A stretch of 50,061 bases of DNA from Nocardioidaceae bacterium (GCA_009780515.1 WQZX01000015.1:1-50061), one strand, 5' to 3'; positions 24,850 to 33,773 are shown, counted from the first letter of the stretch. Translations and numbers: made by a program. The notes: a model not told the origin generated them from the sequence alone.

Positions 24850-25497
24850 TCACCGCTCGCGGTGGGCAGGCGTCGGCGTCTTCGCCGGAGCGGGACGTAC
24901 GACGCCGCGCAGCTTCTCCCACGCCGCACCGAGCTCGTCGCGCCAGGTGATGGCCGCGCGGAGGTCCATGCGCATACGCGGCGAGGTCGGGTGGGCTCGG
25001 TGGGTCTTGAAGCCGACGCGCGCCAGGAAGTCCGCCGGCAGCGCGCAGCTGGTCCGGCCACGGTCCCGGCCGGTCCGCGCGAACGCCTCGACCGCCCTCA
25101 CCCCCTCGTCGGAGCGCGACACCAGGTCGCGCGCCATGCCCTGGACCAGCAGGCGACCCAGGCCCACGCCGTCGTACGACGGGTCGACCCAGGCGGTCGT
25201 GAGCACCACGGCATCGGGCGACACGGGGGCCGTCGGGAACGCGGCCACGCCAGGGACGTAGGCGGGCGGGGCGTAGATGATGTAGCCGCGGGGCGCCCCG
25301 TCGATCATCAGGACCCGCCCGCAGGAGCCCCACTCGCGCAGGACCTCGGAGACCCAGGCGTCCTTCTCGTGGGCGGCGCCCTCGCGGTCGAGCCGCTGCC
25401 GGCGTACGGGGTCGAGCTCCCAGAACACGCAGGACCGGCAGGGCGCCTCGATCTGGTCGAGCAGGTCCCGGGTCAGGGGGACGGTGGTGCGGGCCAT
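24850..25497 (-). CDS. GNAT-family N-acetyltransferase (Rv3916c-like)
   Basis: A 215-residue protein with GGAGGTGA eight bases before the ATG at 25497. DQIEAPCRSCVFWELDP at the N-terminus, PRGYIIYAPPAYVPG in the first half and VDPSYDGVGLGRLLVQGMAR (the acetyl-CoA pyrophosphate loop region) mark a GNAT domain. The N-terminal CRSC-FW pattern recurs in the actinobacterial orthologues found near parB. Substrate unknown. It is convergent with trxA and divergent from the aminotransferase gene, from which it is separated by 69 bases. Confidence 0.8.
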   Translation of the reverse strand: MARTTVPLTRDLLDQIEAPCRSCVFWELDPVRRQRLDREGAAHEKDAWVSEVLREWGSCGRVLMIDGAPRGYIIYAPPAYVPGVAAFPTAPVSPDAVVLTTAWVDPSYDGVGLGRLLVQGMARDLVSRSDEGVRAVEAFARTGRDRGRTSCALPADFLARVGFKTHRAHPTSPRMRMDLRAAITWRDELGAAWEKLRGVVRPAPAKTPTPAHRER

Positions 25498-25566
25498 GGT
25501 GGCGTCACCTCCGGTGCCGGACGGTTACTCGATCGTAAGTCGCGCAGGCGGATGCGAGAATGCCTC

Positions 25567-26781
25567 GTGCGAAAAATCCGGCAGAGCAGCAAGCTTCGCA
25601 ACGTCCGGTACGACGTACGCGGGCCGATCCTCGAGGAGGCGCAGCGTCTCGAGGCGGAGGGTCACAAGATCCTCAAGCTGAACATCGGCAACACCGCGCC
25701 GTTCGGCTTCGAGGCGCCCGAGGCGATCCTCGCCGACATGATGCACAACCTCCCCTACGCCCAGGGCTACTCCGACTCGCGCGGCATCTACTCAGCGCGC
25801 ACCGCGGTCGCGCAGTACTACCAGTCCCGCGGCCTCGTCGACACCGAGGTCGAGGACGTGTTCATCGGCAACGGGGTCTCCGAGCTGATCTCGATGGTGC
25901 TGCAGACCTTCGTCGACGACGGCAACGAGATCCTCGTGCCGGCGCCCGACTACCCGCTGTGGACCGGGGCGGTCTCGCTATCCGGCGGCACTCCCGTGCA
26001 CTACCGCTGCGACGAGGAGGACGGCTGGATGCCGGACCTCGCCGACATCGAGTCGAAGATCAACGAGAACACCCATGCGCTGGTGATCATCAACCCGAAC
26101 AACCCCACGGGTGCGGTCTACAGCAAGGAGATGGTCGCGACGCTGGTGGACATCGCCCGGCGCCACGACCTCGTCGTGATGGCCGACGAGATCTACGAGA
26201 AGATCATCTTCGACGACGCCGTCCACCACCACGCTGCCGCAACTGCCGGCGACGACGTCCTGTGCCTGACGTTCTCCGGTCTGTCGAAGGCCTACCGAGT
26301 CTGCGGCTACCGCGCCGGGTGGGTGATGATCTCCGGTCCGAAGGAGCTCGCCACCGACTTCCTCGAGGGACTCACGCTCATCTCGAACATGCGCATGTGC
26401 AGCAACGTGCCTGCGCAGCACGCCATCCAGACCGCGCTGGGCGGCTACCAGTCGATCAACGAGCTGATCGTGCCCGGCGGCCGCTTCTACGAGCAGTCGA
26501 TGCTGGCCGACCGTCTCCTCAACGAGATCCCAGGCGTCAGCTCGGTCAAGCCGCGCGGTGCGCTCTACTGCTTCCCGCGGCTCGATCCCGAGGTGTACCG
26601 GATCGAGAACGACGAGGACTTCGTCATCGACCTGCTGCGGGCCAAGAAGATCCTGGTCACCCACGGCACCGGGTTCAACTGGTTCGCACCCGACCACTTC
26701 CGCCTGGTGACCCTCCCCGACGTGGAGGTCCTCGAGGAGGCCATCGGGCGGATCGCCGACTTCCTCGCGACTCGTCGCTGA
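25567..26781 (+). CDS. PLP-dependent aminotransferase, class I (alanine-type)
   Basis: A 404-residue enzyme from GTG 25567; an apparent extension far upstream is only an open frame over the GNAT gene. ILKLNIGNTAPFGF near residue 35, NPNNPTGAVYS near 180, MADEIYEKI near 205 and the PLP-lysine motif SGLSKAYRVCGYRAGW near 240 are typical of the aspartate aminotransferase fold type I. The sequence style resembles the AlaA/AspC-like aminotransferases that make alanine from glutamate and pyruvate. Substrate not certain. No clear Shine-Dalgarno is seen. It is transcribed in the same direction as the acyltransferase 105 bases later. Confidence 0.88.
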   Translation: MRKIRQSSKLRNVRYDVRGPILEEAQRLEAEGHKILKLNIGNTAPFGFEAPEAILADMMHNLPYAQGYSDSRGIYSARTAVAQYYQSRGLVDTEVEDVFIGNGVSELISMVLQTFVDDGNEILVPAPDYPLWTGAVSLSGGTPVHYRCDEEDGWMPDLADIESKINENTHALVIINPNNPTGAVYSKEMVATLVDIARRHDLVVMADEIYEKIIFDDAVHHHAAATAGDDVLCLTFSGLSKAYRVCGYRAGWVMISGPKELATDFLEGLTLISNMRMCSNVPAQHAIQTALGGYQSINELIVPGGRFYEQSMLADRLLNEIPGVSSVKPRGALYCFPRLDPEVYRIENDEDFVIDLLRAKKILVTHGTGFNWFAPDHFRLVTLPDVEVLEEAIGRIADFLATRR

Positions 26782-26886
26782 CCGGCGCCGAGCGGTGCCG
26801 GTTTTTGTTCCCCGCGAACAAGGGTCGGTGTGGAATCTGCCGACGGGGGTCTCGCCATTTGCGAGACGTCCTGTCACAGTCGAGCG

Positions 26887-27657
26887 GTGCTCGACATCAC
26901 CTATCCCCCGGTCATCGTCACCGCCAAGGTCCTGTTCCGCCTGATGCGCCAGCGGGTGGTGGTCAGCGGATCGGAGAACGTCCCCCGCAAGGGCGGCGCC
27001 CTGCTCGCGATCAACCACACCGGCTACATCGACTTCATCTTCGCCGGCGCGGGTGCCGAGCCGCAGAAGCGGCTGGTGCGGTTCATGATCAAGAAGGAGA
27101 TGATGGACCAGGTCGGCGTCGGGCACCTCCTGCGCAGCTTCCACCACATCCGTGTCGACCGCAGCGCCGGCGAGCAGGCGCTCTCCGACGCGAAGGACTA
27201 CCTCGAGTCCGGTGAGATCGTCGGCATCTACCCGGAGGCCACCATCTCCCGCTCCTTCGAGATCAAGGAGCTCAAGACCGGCGCGGTGCGCATCGCCGCC
27301 GAGGCGGGCGTACCTCTGATCCCGGTGATCGTCTGGGGCGCGCAGCGGCTGATGACCAAGGACCACCCGAAGGACTTCTCACGCACGGCTCGCACCATCA
27401 CGGTGAAGGTCGGTGAGCCCATCGCCGTCACCGGCGAGGACGTCGCCGCCGAGACGGCCCTCCTCCGGGAGCGGATGCGCACGATGCTCGACGAGGTCAT
27501 AGCCGACTACCCCGACGGCGAGAAGGCGCCCGGCTCCTGGTGGACCCCCGCCCGCTTCGGCGGCGGCGCCCCCACGCCCGAGGTCGCCGAGAAGATGGAC
27601 GCCGACGAGCTCGCCGCCCGCGCCGCCAAGAAGGCCGAGCACGACGCTCAGAAGTAG
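26887..27657 (+). CDS. 1-acyl-sn-glycerol-3-phosphate acyltransferase (PlsC family)
   Basis: A 256-residue protein from GTG 26887. NHTGYIDF near residue 41 is the NHx4D catalytic box, and GIYPEATISRSFEIK near 113 is the PEGTRS-type phosphate-binding box. AAEAGVPLIPVIVWGAQ is the downstream conserved block. It attaches an acyl chain to lysophosphatidate or a related lipid at the inner membrane face. The C-terminal 40 residues are charged and Ala/Glu-rich. A start at 26830 would add residues with no family support. It converges on parB, with a long inverted repeat between them. Confidence 0.88.
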   Translation: MLDITYPPVIVTAKVLFRLMRQRVVVSGSENVPRKGGALLAINHTGYIDFIFAGAGAEPQKRLVRFMIKKEMMDQVGVGHLLRSFHHIRVDRSAGEQALSDAKDYLESGEIVGIYPEATISRSFEIKELKTGAVRIAAEAGVPLIPVIVWGAQRLMTKDHPKDFSRTARTITVKVGEPIAVTGEDVAAETALLRERMRTMLDEVIADYPDGEKAPGSWWTPARFGGGAPTPEVAEKMDADELAARAAKKAEHDAQK

Positions 27658-27743
27658 CCACATCGATCTGGCGATACATCGACAAGTCGCTTTGTCGACA
27701 TTCGACTTCGTCCGTTACCTGCCTGGCAGCGCGACATAATGCG

Positions 27744-27802
27744 TAGTCCCTGACGAAAAGCACCACTTCCGGCCGGATTTCGGTGCTTTTCGTCAGGGAC
27801 TA
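27744..27802. terminator. Perfect 21-base inverted repeat between plsC-like gene and parB
   Basis: Positions 27744-27764 and 27782-27802 are perfect inverted copies separated by 17 bases. The arms contain CGAAAAGCACC and GGTGCTTTTCG. The site lies between convergent genes and probably works as a bidirectional terminator. The length and perfection exceed what is needed for termination. Confidence 0.7.
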
Positions 27803-27849
27803 TCCGCGTCCGGGCCGGGAAGCCCGTGCCCGAATCCCCGACGAGGGGC

Positions 27850-28878
27850 TCAGATCACGCGGTCGGTGCGGTTGCGGGGGTCGATCAGGTCGACGATCCG
27901 CTGGAGGTCGCCGGCGTTGGCGAACTCGATGGTGACCTTGCCCTTGGCGCGGCCGAGGTCGACCTTCACGCGCGTCTCCAGCCGATCGGCGAGACGGTCG
28001 GACAGCTCCGAGAGCCCGGGGGCCTGCGGCTTGGGGCGGCGGGAGCGCTGCGGCTTGTCCTCGCTGTCCGACGACGTCGCGACCAGCTCCTCCAGGCCAC
28101 GCACGCTGATGCCCTCGGCGACGACCCGCTGGGCCAGCCGGTCCTGGGCGTCCGCGTCGGCCACGCCGAGCAGCGCTCGCGCGTGACCGGCCGATAGCAC
28201 GCCGGCGGCGACCCGGCGTTGGACGGCCGGAGTCAGCCTGAGCAGCCGCAGGGTGTTGCTGATCTGGGGACGGGACCGGCCGATGCGCTGGGCCAGCTCG
28301 TCGTGGGTGCAGGCGAAGTCCTCGAGCAGCTGGTTGTAAGCCGCGGCCTCCTCCAGCGGGTTCAGCTCGCTGCGGTGGAGGTTCTCCAGCAGCGCGTCGC
28401 GCAGCATGTCGGTGTCGTCGGTCTCGCGGACGATCGCGGGGATCGTCTCCAGCCCGGCCTGCTGGGTCGCGCGCCAACGGCGCTCGCCCATCACCAGCTC
28501 GTACGACGACGGGCCGGTCCGGCGTACGACGACGGGCTGGAGGAGCCCGATCTCCTTCACCGAGTGGACCAGCTCGGCCATCGCATCCTCGTCGAACACC
28601 GTCCGCGGGTTCACCGCGTTGGGCCGAACCTGGTCGACGGGCAGCTCGGCGAAGTAGGCCCCATCGACCGCCGTCAGACCCGAATCCTCGATCTGAGCGC
28701 CCCTCGCGGGTGCGGTGGACCCAGGGTCCACCGATGCGCCGGAAGGCGCTCCTGCGGCAATGTCCGAATCCCGGGCCGGCGAGTTGACATCGGGCTGGTC
28801 GGCCGGGGCGGTCGGCGCGCTCGGGATCAGCGACCCCAGACCGCGGCCCAGACCCCTGCGAGGTGCGTTGCTGGTCAT
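27850..28878 (-). CDS. parB: Chromosome partitioning protein ParB
   Basis: A 342-residue CTPase and parS-binding protein. It starts with the typical TSNAPRRGLGRGLGSLIP. ELPVDQVRPNAVNPRTVFDE and KEIGLLQPVVVRR form the N-terminal domain, and GERRWRATQQAGL and ENLHRSELNPLEEAAAY carry the CTP-binding boxes. DELAQRIGRSRPQISNTLRL is the helix-turn-helix, and a C-terminal dimer domain (VTIEFANAGDLQRIVDLI) closes the protein. It overlaps the parA stop by four bases, so the pair is coupled. Three parS sites lie within 5 kb. Confidence 0.96.
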   Translation of the reverse strand: MTSNAPRRGLGRGLGSLIPSAPTAPADQPDVNSPARDSDIAAGAPSGASVDPGSTAPARGAQIEDSGLTAVDGAYFAELPVDQVRPNAVNPRTVFDEDAMAELVHSVKEIGLLQPVVVRRTGPSSYELVMGERRWRATQQAGLETIPAIVRETDDTDMLRDALLENLHRSELNPLEEAAAYNQLLEDFACTHDELAQRIGRSRPQISNTLRLLRLTPAVQRRVAAGVLSAGHARALLGVADADAQDRLAQRVVAEGISVRGLEELVATSSDSEDKPQRSRRPKPQAPGLSELSDRLADRLETRVKVDLGRAKGKVTIEFANAGDLQRIVDLIDPRNRTDRVI

Positions 28879-30005
28879 GCCTTCTCCGTCGTCGCGCGCT
28901 CGGTCATCTCCCGTGCCGCCTCCAGATAGCTGAGTGCGCCGGGTGATGCTGGATCGTAGGTGATCACCGTCTGGCCGTACGACGGCGCCTCCGAGACCCG
29001 CACCGAGCGCGGGATCGCCGTACGCAGTACCTGGTCGCCGAAGTGCTCACGCACGTCCGCCGCCACGCCCGCGGCGAGGCGCGTGCGAGCGTCGTACATG
29101 GTGAGCAGGATGGTCGAGACGTCCAGCTCGGGGTTGAGGTGGGCCTTGACCATCTCCACCGTGTTGAGGAGCTGGCCGAGGCCCTCGAGCGCGTAGTACT
29201 CCGCCTGGATCGGGATCAGCATCTCCGCGGCAGCGACCAGCGCGTTGAGCGTGAGCAGTCCGAGCGACGGCGGGCAGTCGATCAGGACGTAGTCGAAGCG
29301 GTCCTCCCCCGCCTTCTCCGCGTTGCCCACCCGCGGGTCACCGAAGATGGCCTTCTTCAGGCGACCCTCGCGGGCGACGACGCTGACGAGCTCGATCTCC
29401 GCGCCGGCCAGGTCGATGGTCGCCGGTACGACGAACATGCCGGCGACATCGGGGCACGGCTGGGCGATCTCCGACAGCGGCGTGCCGTCCACGAGGGCGT
29501 CGTACGTCGACGCGACCCCGCGGTTGTGCTCGATGTTCAGCGCTGTCGACGCATTGCCCTGCGGGTCCAGATCGATGACGAGGACGCGCTGTCCGAGACG
29601 CGTGAGCGCGGCCGCCAGGTTGACCGTGGAGGTGGTCTTGCCGACGCCGCCCTTCTGGTTCGCGACGACGAAGACGCGAGTCTCGTGGGGCCGGGTCAGC
29701 TGCTGCGACGGGATGCCCTGGCGGACCATGACGGACTGCTGAGCCGCCCTGGCGAGCGGGGTCAGCGCGTCGTCGAAGTCGCCGTGCATGGCAGCGATCT
29801 CGGCCGCCGTGCGGATGCGCGGGGAGTCGGCGGCGGCCGCGTCGGGCGCTGGCTCGAAGGTTGTTTCACGTGAAACGTCGCCTGGAGGCGTCGGTTCGTC
29901 TGCGTCACTCATCTGTGGAAAACCCGGTCCCTCCTGTGGATGGCTACGCTCAGCGGGTCCCTCCGGACCGGTGGAAAACCCCGGGCCGCCCGACGAATCG
30001 ATCAC
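28875..30005 (-). CDS. parA: Chromosome partitioning ATPase ParA
   Basis: A 376-residue protein if started at 30005, overlapping the rsmG stop (ATGA); an ATG at 29912 is a possible internal start. The deviant Walker A motif VVANQKGGVGKTTSTVNLAA, VLVIDLDPQGNAST and YVLIDCPPSLGLLTLNAL define the ParA/MinD ATPase, which moves ParB-parS complexes over the nucleoid. The N-terminal 100 residues are a low-complexity extension, part of it encoded by a parS site (frame reads DVSRETT). This extension is longer than in many ParA proteins. Confidence 0.95.
   Translation of the reverse strand: MIDSSGGPGFSTGPEGPAERSHPQEGPGFPQMSDADEPTPPGDVSRETTFEPAPDAAAADSPRIRTAAEIAAMHGDFDDALTPLARAAQQSVMVRQGIPSQQLTRPHETRVFVVANQKGGVGKTTSTVNLAAALTRLGQRVLVIDLDPQGNASTALNIEHNRGVASTYDALVDGTPLSEIAQPCPDVAGMFVVPATIDLAGAEIELVSVVAREGRLKKAIFGDPRVGNAEKAGEDRFDYVLIDCPPSLGLLTLNALVAAAEMLIPIQAEYYALEGLGQLLNTVEMVKAHLNPELDVSTILLTMYDARTRLAAGVAADVREHFGDQVLRTAIPRSVRVSEAPSYGQTVITYDPASPGALSYLEAAREMTERATTEKA
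29862..29877. promoter_or_regulatory. parS site 1 (within parA)
   Basis: TGTTTCACGTGAAACG matches the near-universal parS 16-mer TGTTTCACGTGAAACA at 15 of 16 positions. It lies inside the 5' part of parA. Confidence 0.93.
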
Positions 30006-30739
30006 TGCTTCCTCCTCGACTTCCCACGCTGGGTAGCTCGCTGACCACCACGTTCACGGCCGCTCCGGACCGGTGCACGTCCACCGGAGGGCGGCCACAT
30101 TACCCGGGCCGGATCCGCCGCGGTAACCCTGACTATCCGTGCGGGAGTCACCGAGTCGTCCTCGTCGGCGTACTCCAGCAGCTGTGGATCGGCACAGGCC
30201 CAGCGCACCAGCGTCGGCCGCGCCACCTCGATCTCGTCGGCGGCACTCTCGCCCTTCAGGACCGCCAGTTGGCCGGAAGGCTTGACCAGGGGCAGACACC
30301 ACTCCAGGAGCCGGTCCAGCGCCGCCACGGCGCGCGCGGTGACCACGTCGAACCGTTGCTCACCGTGCAGGGCATCGGCCCGGCCGCGGACCACCCGGAC
30401 GTTGTCGAGCCCGAGCGCGGCGACGGCCTCCTCCAAGAACGTCGTACGCCGCAGCAGCGGTTCCACCAGCGTCACCGCGACGTCGGGACGCGCGATGGCC
30501 AGGACCAGACCGGGCAGGCCAGCTCCGCTGCCGATATCGGCGAACGTGCAGCGTCTCGGAAGCGCGGGTGCCATCAGCGCCGAGTTGAGGATGTGACGCT
30601 CCCAGATGCGGGGCGCCTCCCGAGGGCCGATCAGTCCCCGCACCACACCGTCGGTGCAGAGCAGATCGGCGTACCGATCGGCGAGCTCGAGCCGGTCGGC
30701 CGGAAAATGCCGCACGGCGGCGGGGTGCCGCTCGGGCAT
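30002..30739 (-). CDS. rsmG: 16S rRNA (guanine-527-N7) methyltransferase
   Basis: A 245-residue SAM-dependent enzyme that methylates G527 of 16S rRNA. ERHILNSALMAPALP and CTFADIGSGAGLPGLVLAIA (SAM motif I) are diagnostic, with VRVVRGRADAL and DVVTARAVAALDRLLEW following. The start is uncertain: ATG 30739 is used because it best fits the family length. GTG 30745 and GTG 30769 are in frame, and the last of these lies inside a parS site. The C-terminus is Arg/Gly-rich. The end overlaps parA by four bases. Confidence 0.92.
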   Translation of the reverse strand: MPERHPAAVRHFPADRLELADRYADLLCTDGVVRGLIGPREAPRIWERHILNSALMAPALPRRCTFADIGSGAGLPGLVLAIARPDVAVTLVEPLLRRTTFLEEAVAALGLDNVRVVRGRADALHGEQRFDVVTARAVAALDRLLEWCLPLVKPSGQLAVLKGESAADEIEVARPTLVRWACADPQLLEYADEDDSVTPARIVRVTAADPARVMWPPSGGRAPVRSGRERGGQRATQRGKSRRKQ

Positions 30740-30761
30740 CCCCACCGCCGTGTCGTGGTCG

Positions 30762-30777
30762 TGTTTCACGTGAAACG
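30762..30777. promoter_or_regulatory. parS site 2 (between khpB and rsmG)
   Basis: TGTTTCACGTGAAACG, 15 of 16 matches to the parS consensus. It sits in the short gap between khpB and rsmG and contains an in-frame GTG that could start rsmG. Confidence 0.93.
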
Positions 30778-30791
30778 TCGGCGCTTCGAGA

Positions 30792-31310
30792 TCAGTCGGC
30801 CGGGAGCACCACGACGTAGCGCCGCGGCTCGACGCCCTCCGACTCCGACCTCAGGCCGGCCGCGGCGACCGCATCGTGCACGATCTTCCGCTCGAAGGGA
30901 GACATCGCCTCCAGCGACACCGCCTCGCCCGTGTCCGAGACCTGTGCCGCCGTCTCGGTGCCGAGCTTCGTCAGGCGAGCACGCTTGTCGGCGCGGAAGC
31001 CGGAGATGTCGAGCATCAGCCGCGAGCGCTCACCGGTCTCGCGGTAGACCGCGAGCCGGGTCAGCTCCTGCAGCGCCTCGAGGACCTTCCCGTCATGGCC
31101 GACCAGCTGGGAGAGATCGGCGCCCACGATCGAGACCGACGCCCGGTCCGCCTCGACGTCCATGTCCAGGTCACCGTCGAGGTCGGCGATGTCGAGGAGC
31201 TCCTCGAGGTAGTCGGCCGCGATGTCGCCTTCACGCTCCAGCGCCTCCACGTGCGAGCCCGCGGACACCTCCGGGGTGCCGGCCTCCGGCGTCTCGATCT
31301 CGGTGCTCAC
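30792..31310 (-). CDS. khpB: KH/R3H single-stranded nucleic acid-binding protein (Jag/KhpB)
   Basis: A 172-residue protein without the Jag-N domain. It has an acidic N-terminus (EELLDIADLDGDLDMDVE), a KH domain with the GxxG-like loop LVGHDGKVLEALQ near residue 70, and an R3H domain with SPFERKIVHDAVAAAGLRSE near 140. It binds RNA and affects cell elongation in Gram-positive bacteria. It overlaps the yidC stop by four bases. The position in the rpmH-rnpA-yidD-yidC-khpB-rsmG-parA-parB operon is standard. Confidence 0.92.
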   Translation of the reverse strand: MSTEIETPEAGTPEVSAGSHVEALEREGDIAADYLEELLDIADLDGDLDMDVEADRASVSIVGADLSQLVGHDGKVLEALQELTRLAVYRETGERSRLMLDISGFRADKRARLTKLGTETAAQVSDTGEAVSLEAMSPFERKIVHDAVAAAGLRSESEGVEPRRYVVVLPAD

Positions 31311-32338
31311 TTGGCGTCTCCCTTGCTCTTGTTCTGGGTCGGGCTCGTGGTGCTGCCCGGAGTGGTCTTGCGCTGCGCACGCGACTGCCGCTTGGGCTGC
31401 TGGCGCTGCGCGGGTCGGTGGTCGCTGCCGGGCTCGTCGGTCGCCACGGCCTCGGGCGCGTCGGCATCCACGACGGCGGTCTCACCGTGACGCGAGGCCT
31501 TTGCACGGTCGCGCTCCTGCTTGGCCTTGAAGGCCGGCGTACCGGGCGCGGGGTTGTTGCGGATGACGTAGAACTGCTGACCCATCGTCCACAGGTTCGA
31601 CGTGGTCCAGTACATGACCACACCGATCGGGAACGCGACACCGGTGACGGCGAAGACGAAGGGGAGGACGTAGAGCAGCATCTTCTGCTGCTGGGCGTAC
31701 GGGCCGGACATCGCCGACTCCGGCATGTTCTTGGTCATCAGCTGACGCTGCGTGGTGAACGTCGTTGCGATCATGCAGACGAAGAGGACCAGCGCGACGA
31801 CCATGACCAGGCCGTTGGGGGTGTCGCCCCAGGTGCGCGCCTGCCAGAAGGACTCGGTGATCGGAATTCGGCCGAAGATCTCCGAGTTCTGGAACTGCCG
31901 GGCCAGCGTGTCGGTCAGGAAGCCGTTGCCGGTGCCCTGCTTGGCGGCGTGGTCGACCAAGCGGAACAGCGCGAAGAAGACCGGCATCTGGAGGAGGAGC
32001 GGCAGGCAGGAGGCGAACGGGTTGGTGCCCGTCTCCTTGTACAGCTTCATCGACTCCTCGGCGAGGCGCTGCCGATCGTGGCCGTACTTCTTCTGCAGCT
32101 CCTTCATCTTCGGCTGCAGCAGCTGCATGTTCCGGCTGGACTTGATCTGCTTGACGAACAGCGGGATCAGCGCCGCGCGGATCGTGACCGTGAGGCCGAT
32201 GATCGACAGGATCCAGGACAGACCGCCCGAAGGATCCATGACCAGGCTGAACAGCCAGTGCCACGACACGAGGACCGCGGACACGATGTAGTACAGCGGC
32301 ACCATGATGAAGTGGCCGATGTCGCCGATTGCGCCCAC
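31307..32338 (-). CDS. yidC: Membrane protein insertase YidC
   Basis: A 343-residue insertase from GTG 32338 with AGGAG six bases upstream. Five membrane segments are visible: LYYIVSAVLVSWHWLFSLVM, ILSIIGLTVTIRAALIPLFV (with the conserved Arg in the groove), FASCLPLLLQMPVFFALFRL, LVMVVALVLFVCMIATT and LLYVLPFVFAVTGVAFPIGV. YMQ- and NLQ-type family residues follow in YWTTSNLWTMGQQ. The C-tail is Lys/Arg/Gln-rich, as in ribosome-binding YidC. It inserts membrane proteins alone or with SecYEG. Confidence 0.95.
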   Translation of the reverse strand: MGAIGDIGHFIMVPLYYIVSAVLVSWHWLFSLVMDPSGGLSWILSIIGLTVTIRAALIPLFVKQIKSSRNMQLLQPKMKELQKKYGHDRQRLAEESMKLYKETGTNPFASCLPLLLQMPVFFALFRLVDHAAKQGTGNGFLTDTLARQFQNSEIFGRIPITESFWQARTWGDTPNGLVMVVALVLFVCMIATTFTTQRQLMTKNMPESAMSGPYAQQQKMLLYVLPFVFAVTGVAFPIGVVMYWTTSNLWTMGQQFYVIRNNPAPGTPAFKAKQERDRAKASRHGETAVVDADAPEAVATDEPGSDHRPAQRQQPKRQSRAQRKTTPGSTTSPTQNKSKGDAK

Positions 32339-32625
32339 TAAAGGCTCCTAGGTTGATTCGCGCGGCTGGTGCCGCTCTGGGAGGGACGTCGCGGGGACGT
32401 CCGCTCAGGCTTACGGGGCGGGACGTGGTCGACTCCGCCCGGGGTCCACGGATGGCAGCGTGCCACGCGCTTGACTGCCAGCCAGCTTCCTCGCACCGCC
32501 CCGTGCACCTGCAGCGCCTCGATGGCGTACGCCGAGCAGGACGGGTAGTAGCGACAGGTCTGGCCGAACATCGGGCTGATCGCGAAGCGATACACGCGCA
32601 GCAGCGCGATGAGCACCTGTTTCAC
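32338..32625 (-). CDS. yidD: Membrane protein insertion efficiency factor YidD
   Basis: A 95-residue protein starting at GTG 32625, which overlaps the rnpA stop (GTGA) and gives the normal MK-LL-like start; GTG 32616 is the alternative. [20 protein letters not shown] and [13 protein letters not shown] are the YidD signature, with its conserved cysteines. It sits at the membrane and helps YidC. Its start codon lies inside parS site 3. The stop shares a base with the yidC start region. The C-terminal 25 residues are an Arg/Ser/Pro extension. Confidence 0.92.
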   Translation of the reverse strand: MKQVLIALLRVYRFAISPMFGQTCRYYPSCSAYAIEALQVHGAVRGSWLAVKRVARCHPWTPGGVDHVPPRKPERTSPRRPSQSGTSRANQPRSL

Positions 32626-32633
32626 GTGGAACG
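32618..32633. promoter_or_regulatory. parS site 3 (at the rnpA-yidD junction)
   Basis: TGTTTCACGTGGAACG matches parS at 14 of 16 positions. It spans the rnpA stop and the yidD start codon. Confidence 0.85.
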
Positions 32634-33002
32634 CGCTCCCTGATCGTCGGGGCCGAGGACGCGCTTGAGGCAACGGTCGAGATCGCTCCCGAGTTCCCGG
32701 TACGACGCCGTGGCCGCGACCGGGTTCGCCCGCACGACCAGCCTCGAGGAGGCCGGCAGGGCGTCGATCCGCTCGGCCACCAGGTGGCGCAGACGTCGCT
32801 TGACGCGATTGCGGACGACCGCGTTGCCGACCGCGTTGCTCACCACGAAGCCCGCTAGCGGCCCGGCAACGCCGACAAGCCCGCCGACAGCGGGGTCGGC
32901 GAGCAGATGGGTCACCAGTGTCGCGGAGCCAGCTCGCCGGCCCCGCCGGGTGGTGGCCCGGAAGGACGCGGCGTCGACCATGCGATGGGTCGCGGGGAGC
33001 AC
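32622..33002 (-). CDS. rnpA: Ribonuclease P protein component
   Basis: A 126-residue basic protein from GTG 33002, beginning [20 protein letters not shown], the usual RnpA start. The RNR signature is [18 protein letters not shown] (residues about 62-79). It assists the RNase P RNA in 5' tRNA maturation. It is 44 bases after rpmH. An apparent longer frame upstream to 33347 is open only because it lies over rpmH in another frame. Confidence 0.94.
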   Translation of the reverse strand: MLPATHRMVDAASFRATTRRGRRAGSATLVTHLLADPAVGGLVGVAGPLAGFVVSNAVGNAVVRNRVKRRLRHLVAERIDALPASSRLVVRANPVAATASYRELGSDLDRCLKRVLGPDDQGARST

Positions 33003-33046
33003 GTTCAGCCCCTGCGCAGCCGTGGGCAGCGCATGCGGCCGGCGGC

Positions 33047-33184
33047 TCAGACCGCCAGGCTCTTGCGGCCCTTCCGGCGGCGGTTCGCCAGGATGGCGCG
33101 ACCCGCACGGGTGCGCATCCGAAGGCGGAAGCCGTGCGTCTTGTGACGACGGCGGTTGTTGGGCTGGTACGTCCGCTTGCTCAC
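33047..33184 (-). CDS. rpmH: 50S ribosomal protein L34
   Basis: A 45-residue ribosomal protein from GTG 33184 with GGAGAGG upstream. [19 protein letters not shown] and [18 protein letters not shown] are the universal L34 sequence. It starts the minus-strand rpmH-parB unit and is divergent from dnaA. Confidence 0.98.
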   Translation of the reverse strand: MSKRTYQPNNRRRHKTHGFRLRMRTRAGRAILANRRRKGRKSLAV

Positions 33185-33773
33185 GTCTGACCTCTCCAAA
33201 GGTGTGTCGGGAAGGGCCACCCGGGCGGCGCGCCGTATCTTGAGCGCAACCGGTCGGCCACCACCGCGCAGCCACGCAGAACCCCCGTCGCAACGGTAGA
33301 TTTCCCCATGGACATGCGGCAGCGGTCGACACCGAATGACCGGCCAACGGTACGCGCGGAGCGAAGACGGGGTCAAACCGACGCGACCGCCCGACGAGCT
33401 CCCGCCGACCGGTCCCGCCCCGACCGGTGCGCGCCGGTCCCGGGACGGGGTCACGACCTGTGGATAGCGGGTTGATCCGAGCGACCCGCGTTGGCTAGGT
33501 TCGACCAATCCGGGATTCCCCTCCGGTTCGGGCGCCACCCGATCACCACTTGGCCGACAGGCCTCCAGTCCAGTCCAGAAAATCCGCTCTGAACTGCGGA
33601 AACGGTGCGATCGGCGAAGTCCGGCCGGTCTCGGAAGTGCCGATCCGATGGGGGGTGCGGCACAGTCCACAGCCTGTGGACAAACTTGTGGAGGTACGAC
33701 GTACCACCGGAACCCCGGCTGCGAGCCCACCTCGCACCGAGGACCGGGCGACGGGCAGGGCGAGAGGTAAGCA
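33185..33773. promoter_or_regulatory. rpmH-dnaA intergenic region with DnaA boxes and dnaA promoter
   Basis: This 589-base region has no gene. TTGATC (33472-33477), an 18-base spacer and TAGGTT (33496-33501) form a good dnaA promoter. A DnaA-box-like TGTGGATAG lies at 33459-33467, just upstream of the -35. A perfect box TGTGGACAA lies at 33675-33683, flanked by CAGTCCACA (33663-33671, 7 of 9) and a weak TGTGGAGGT (33687-33695). This arrangement suits dnaA autoregulation and may add to origin function. Confidence 0.75.
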
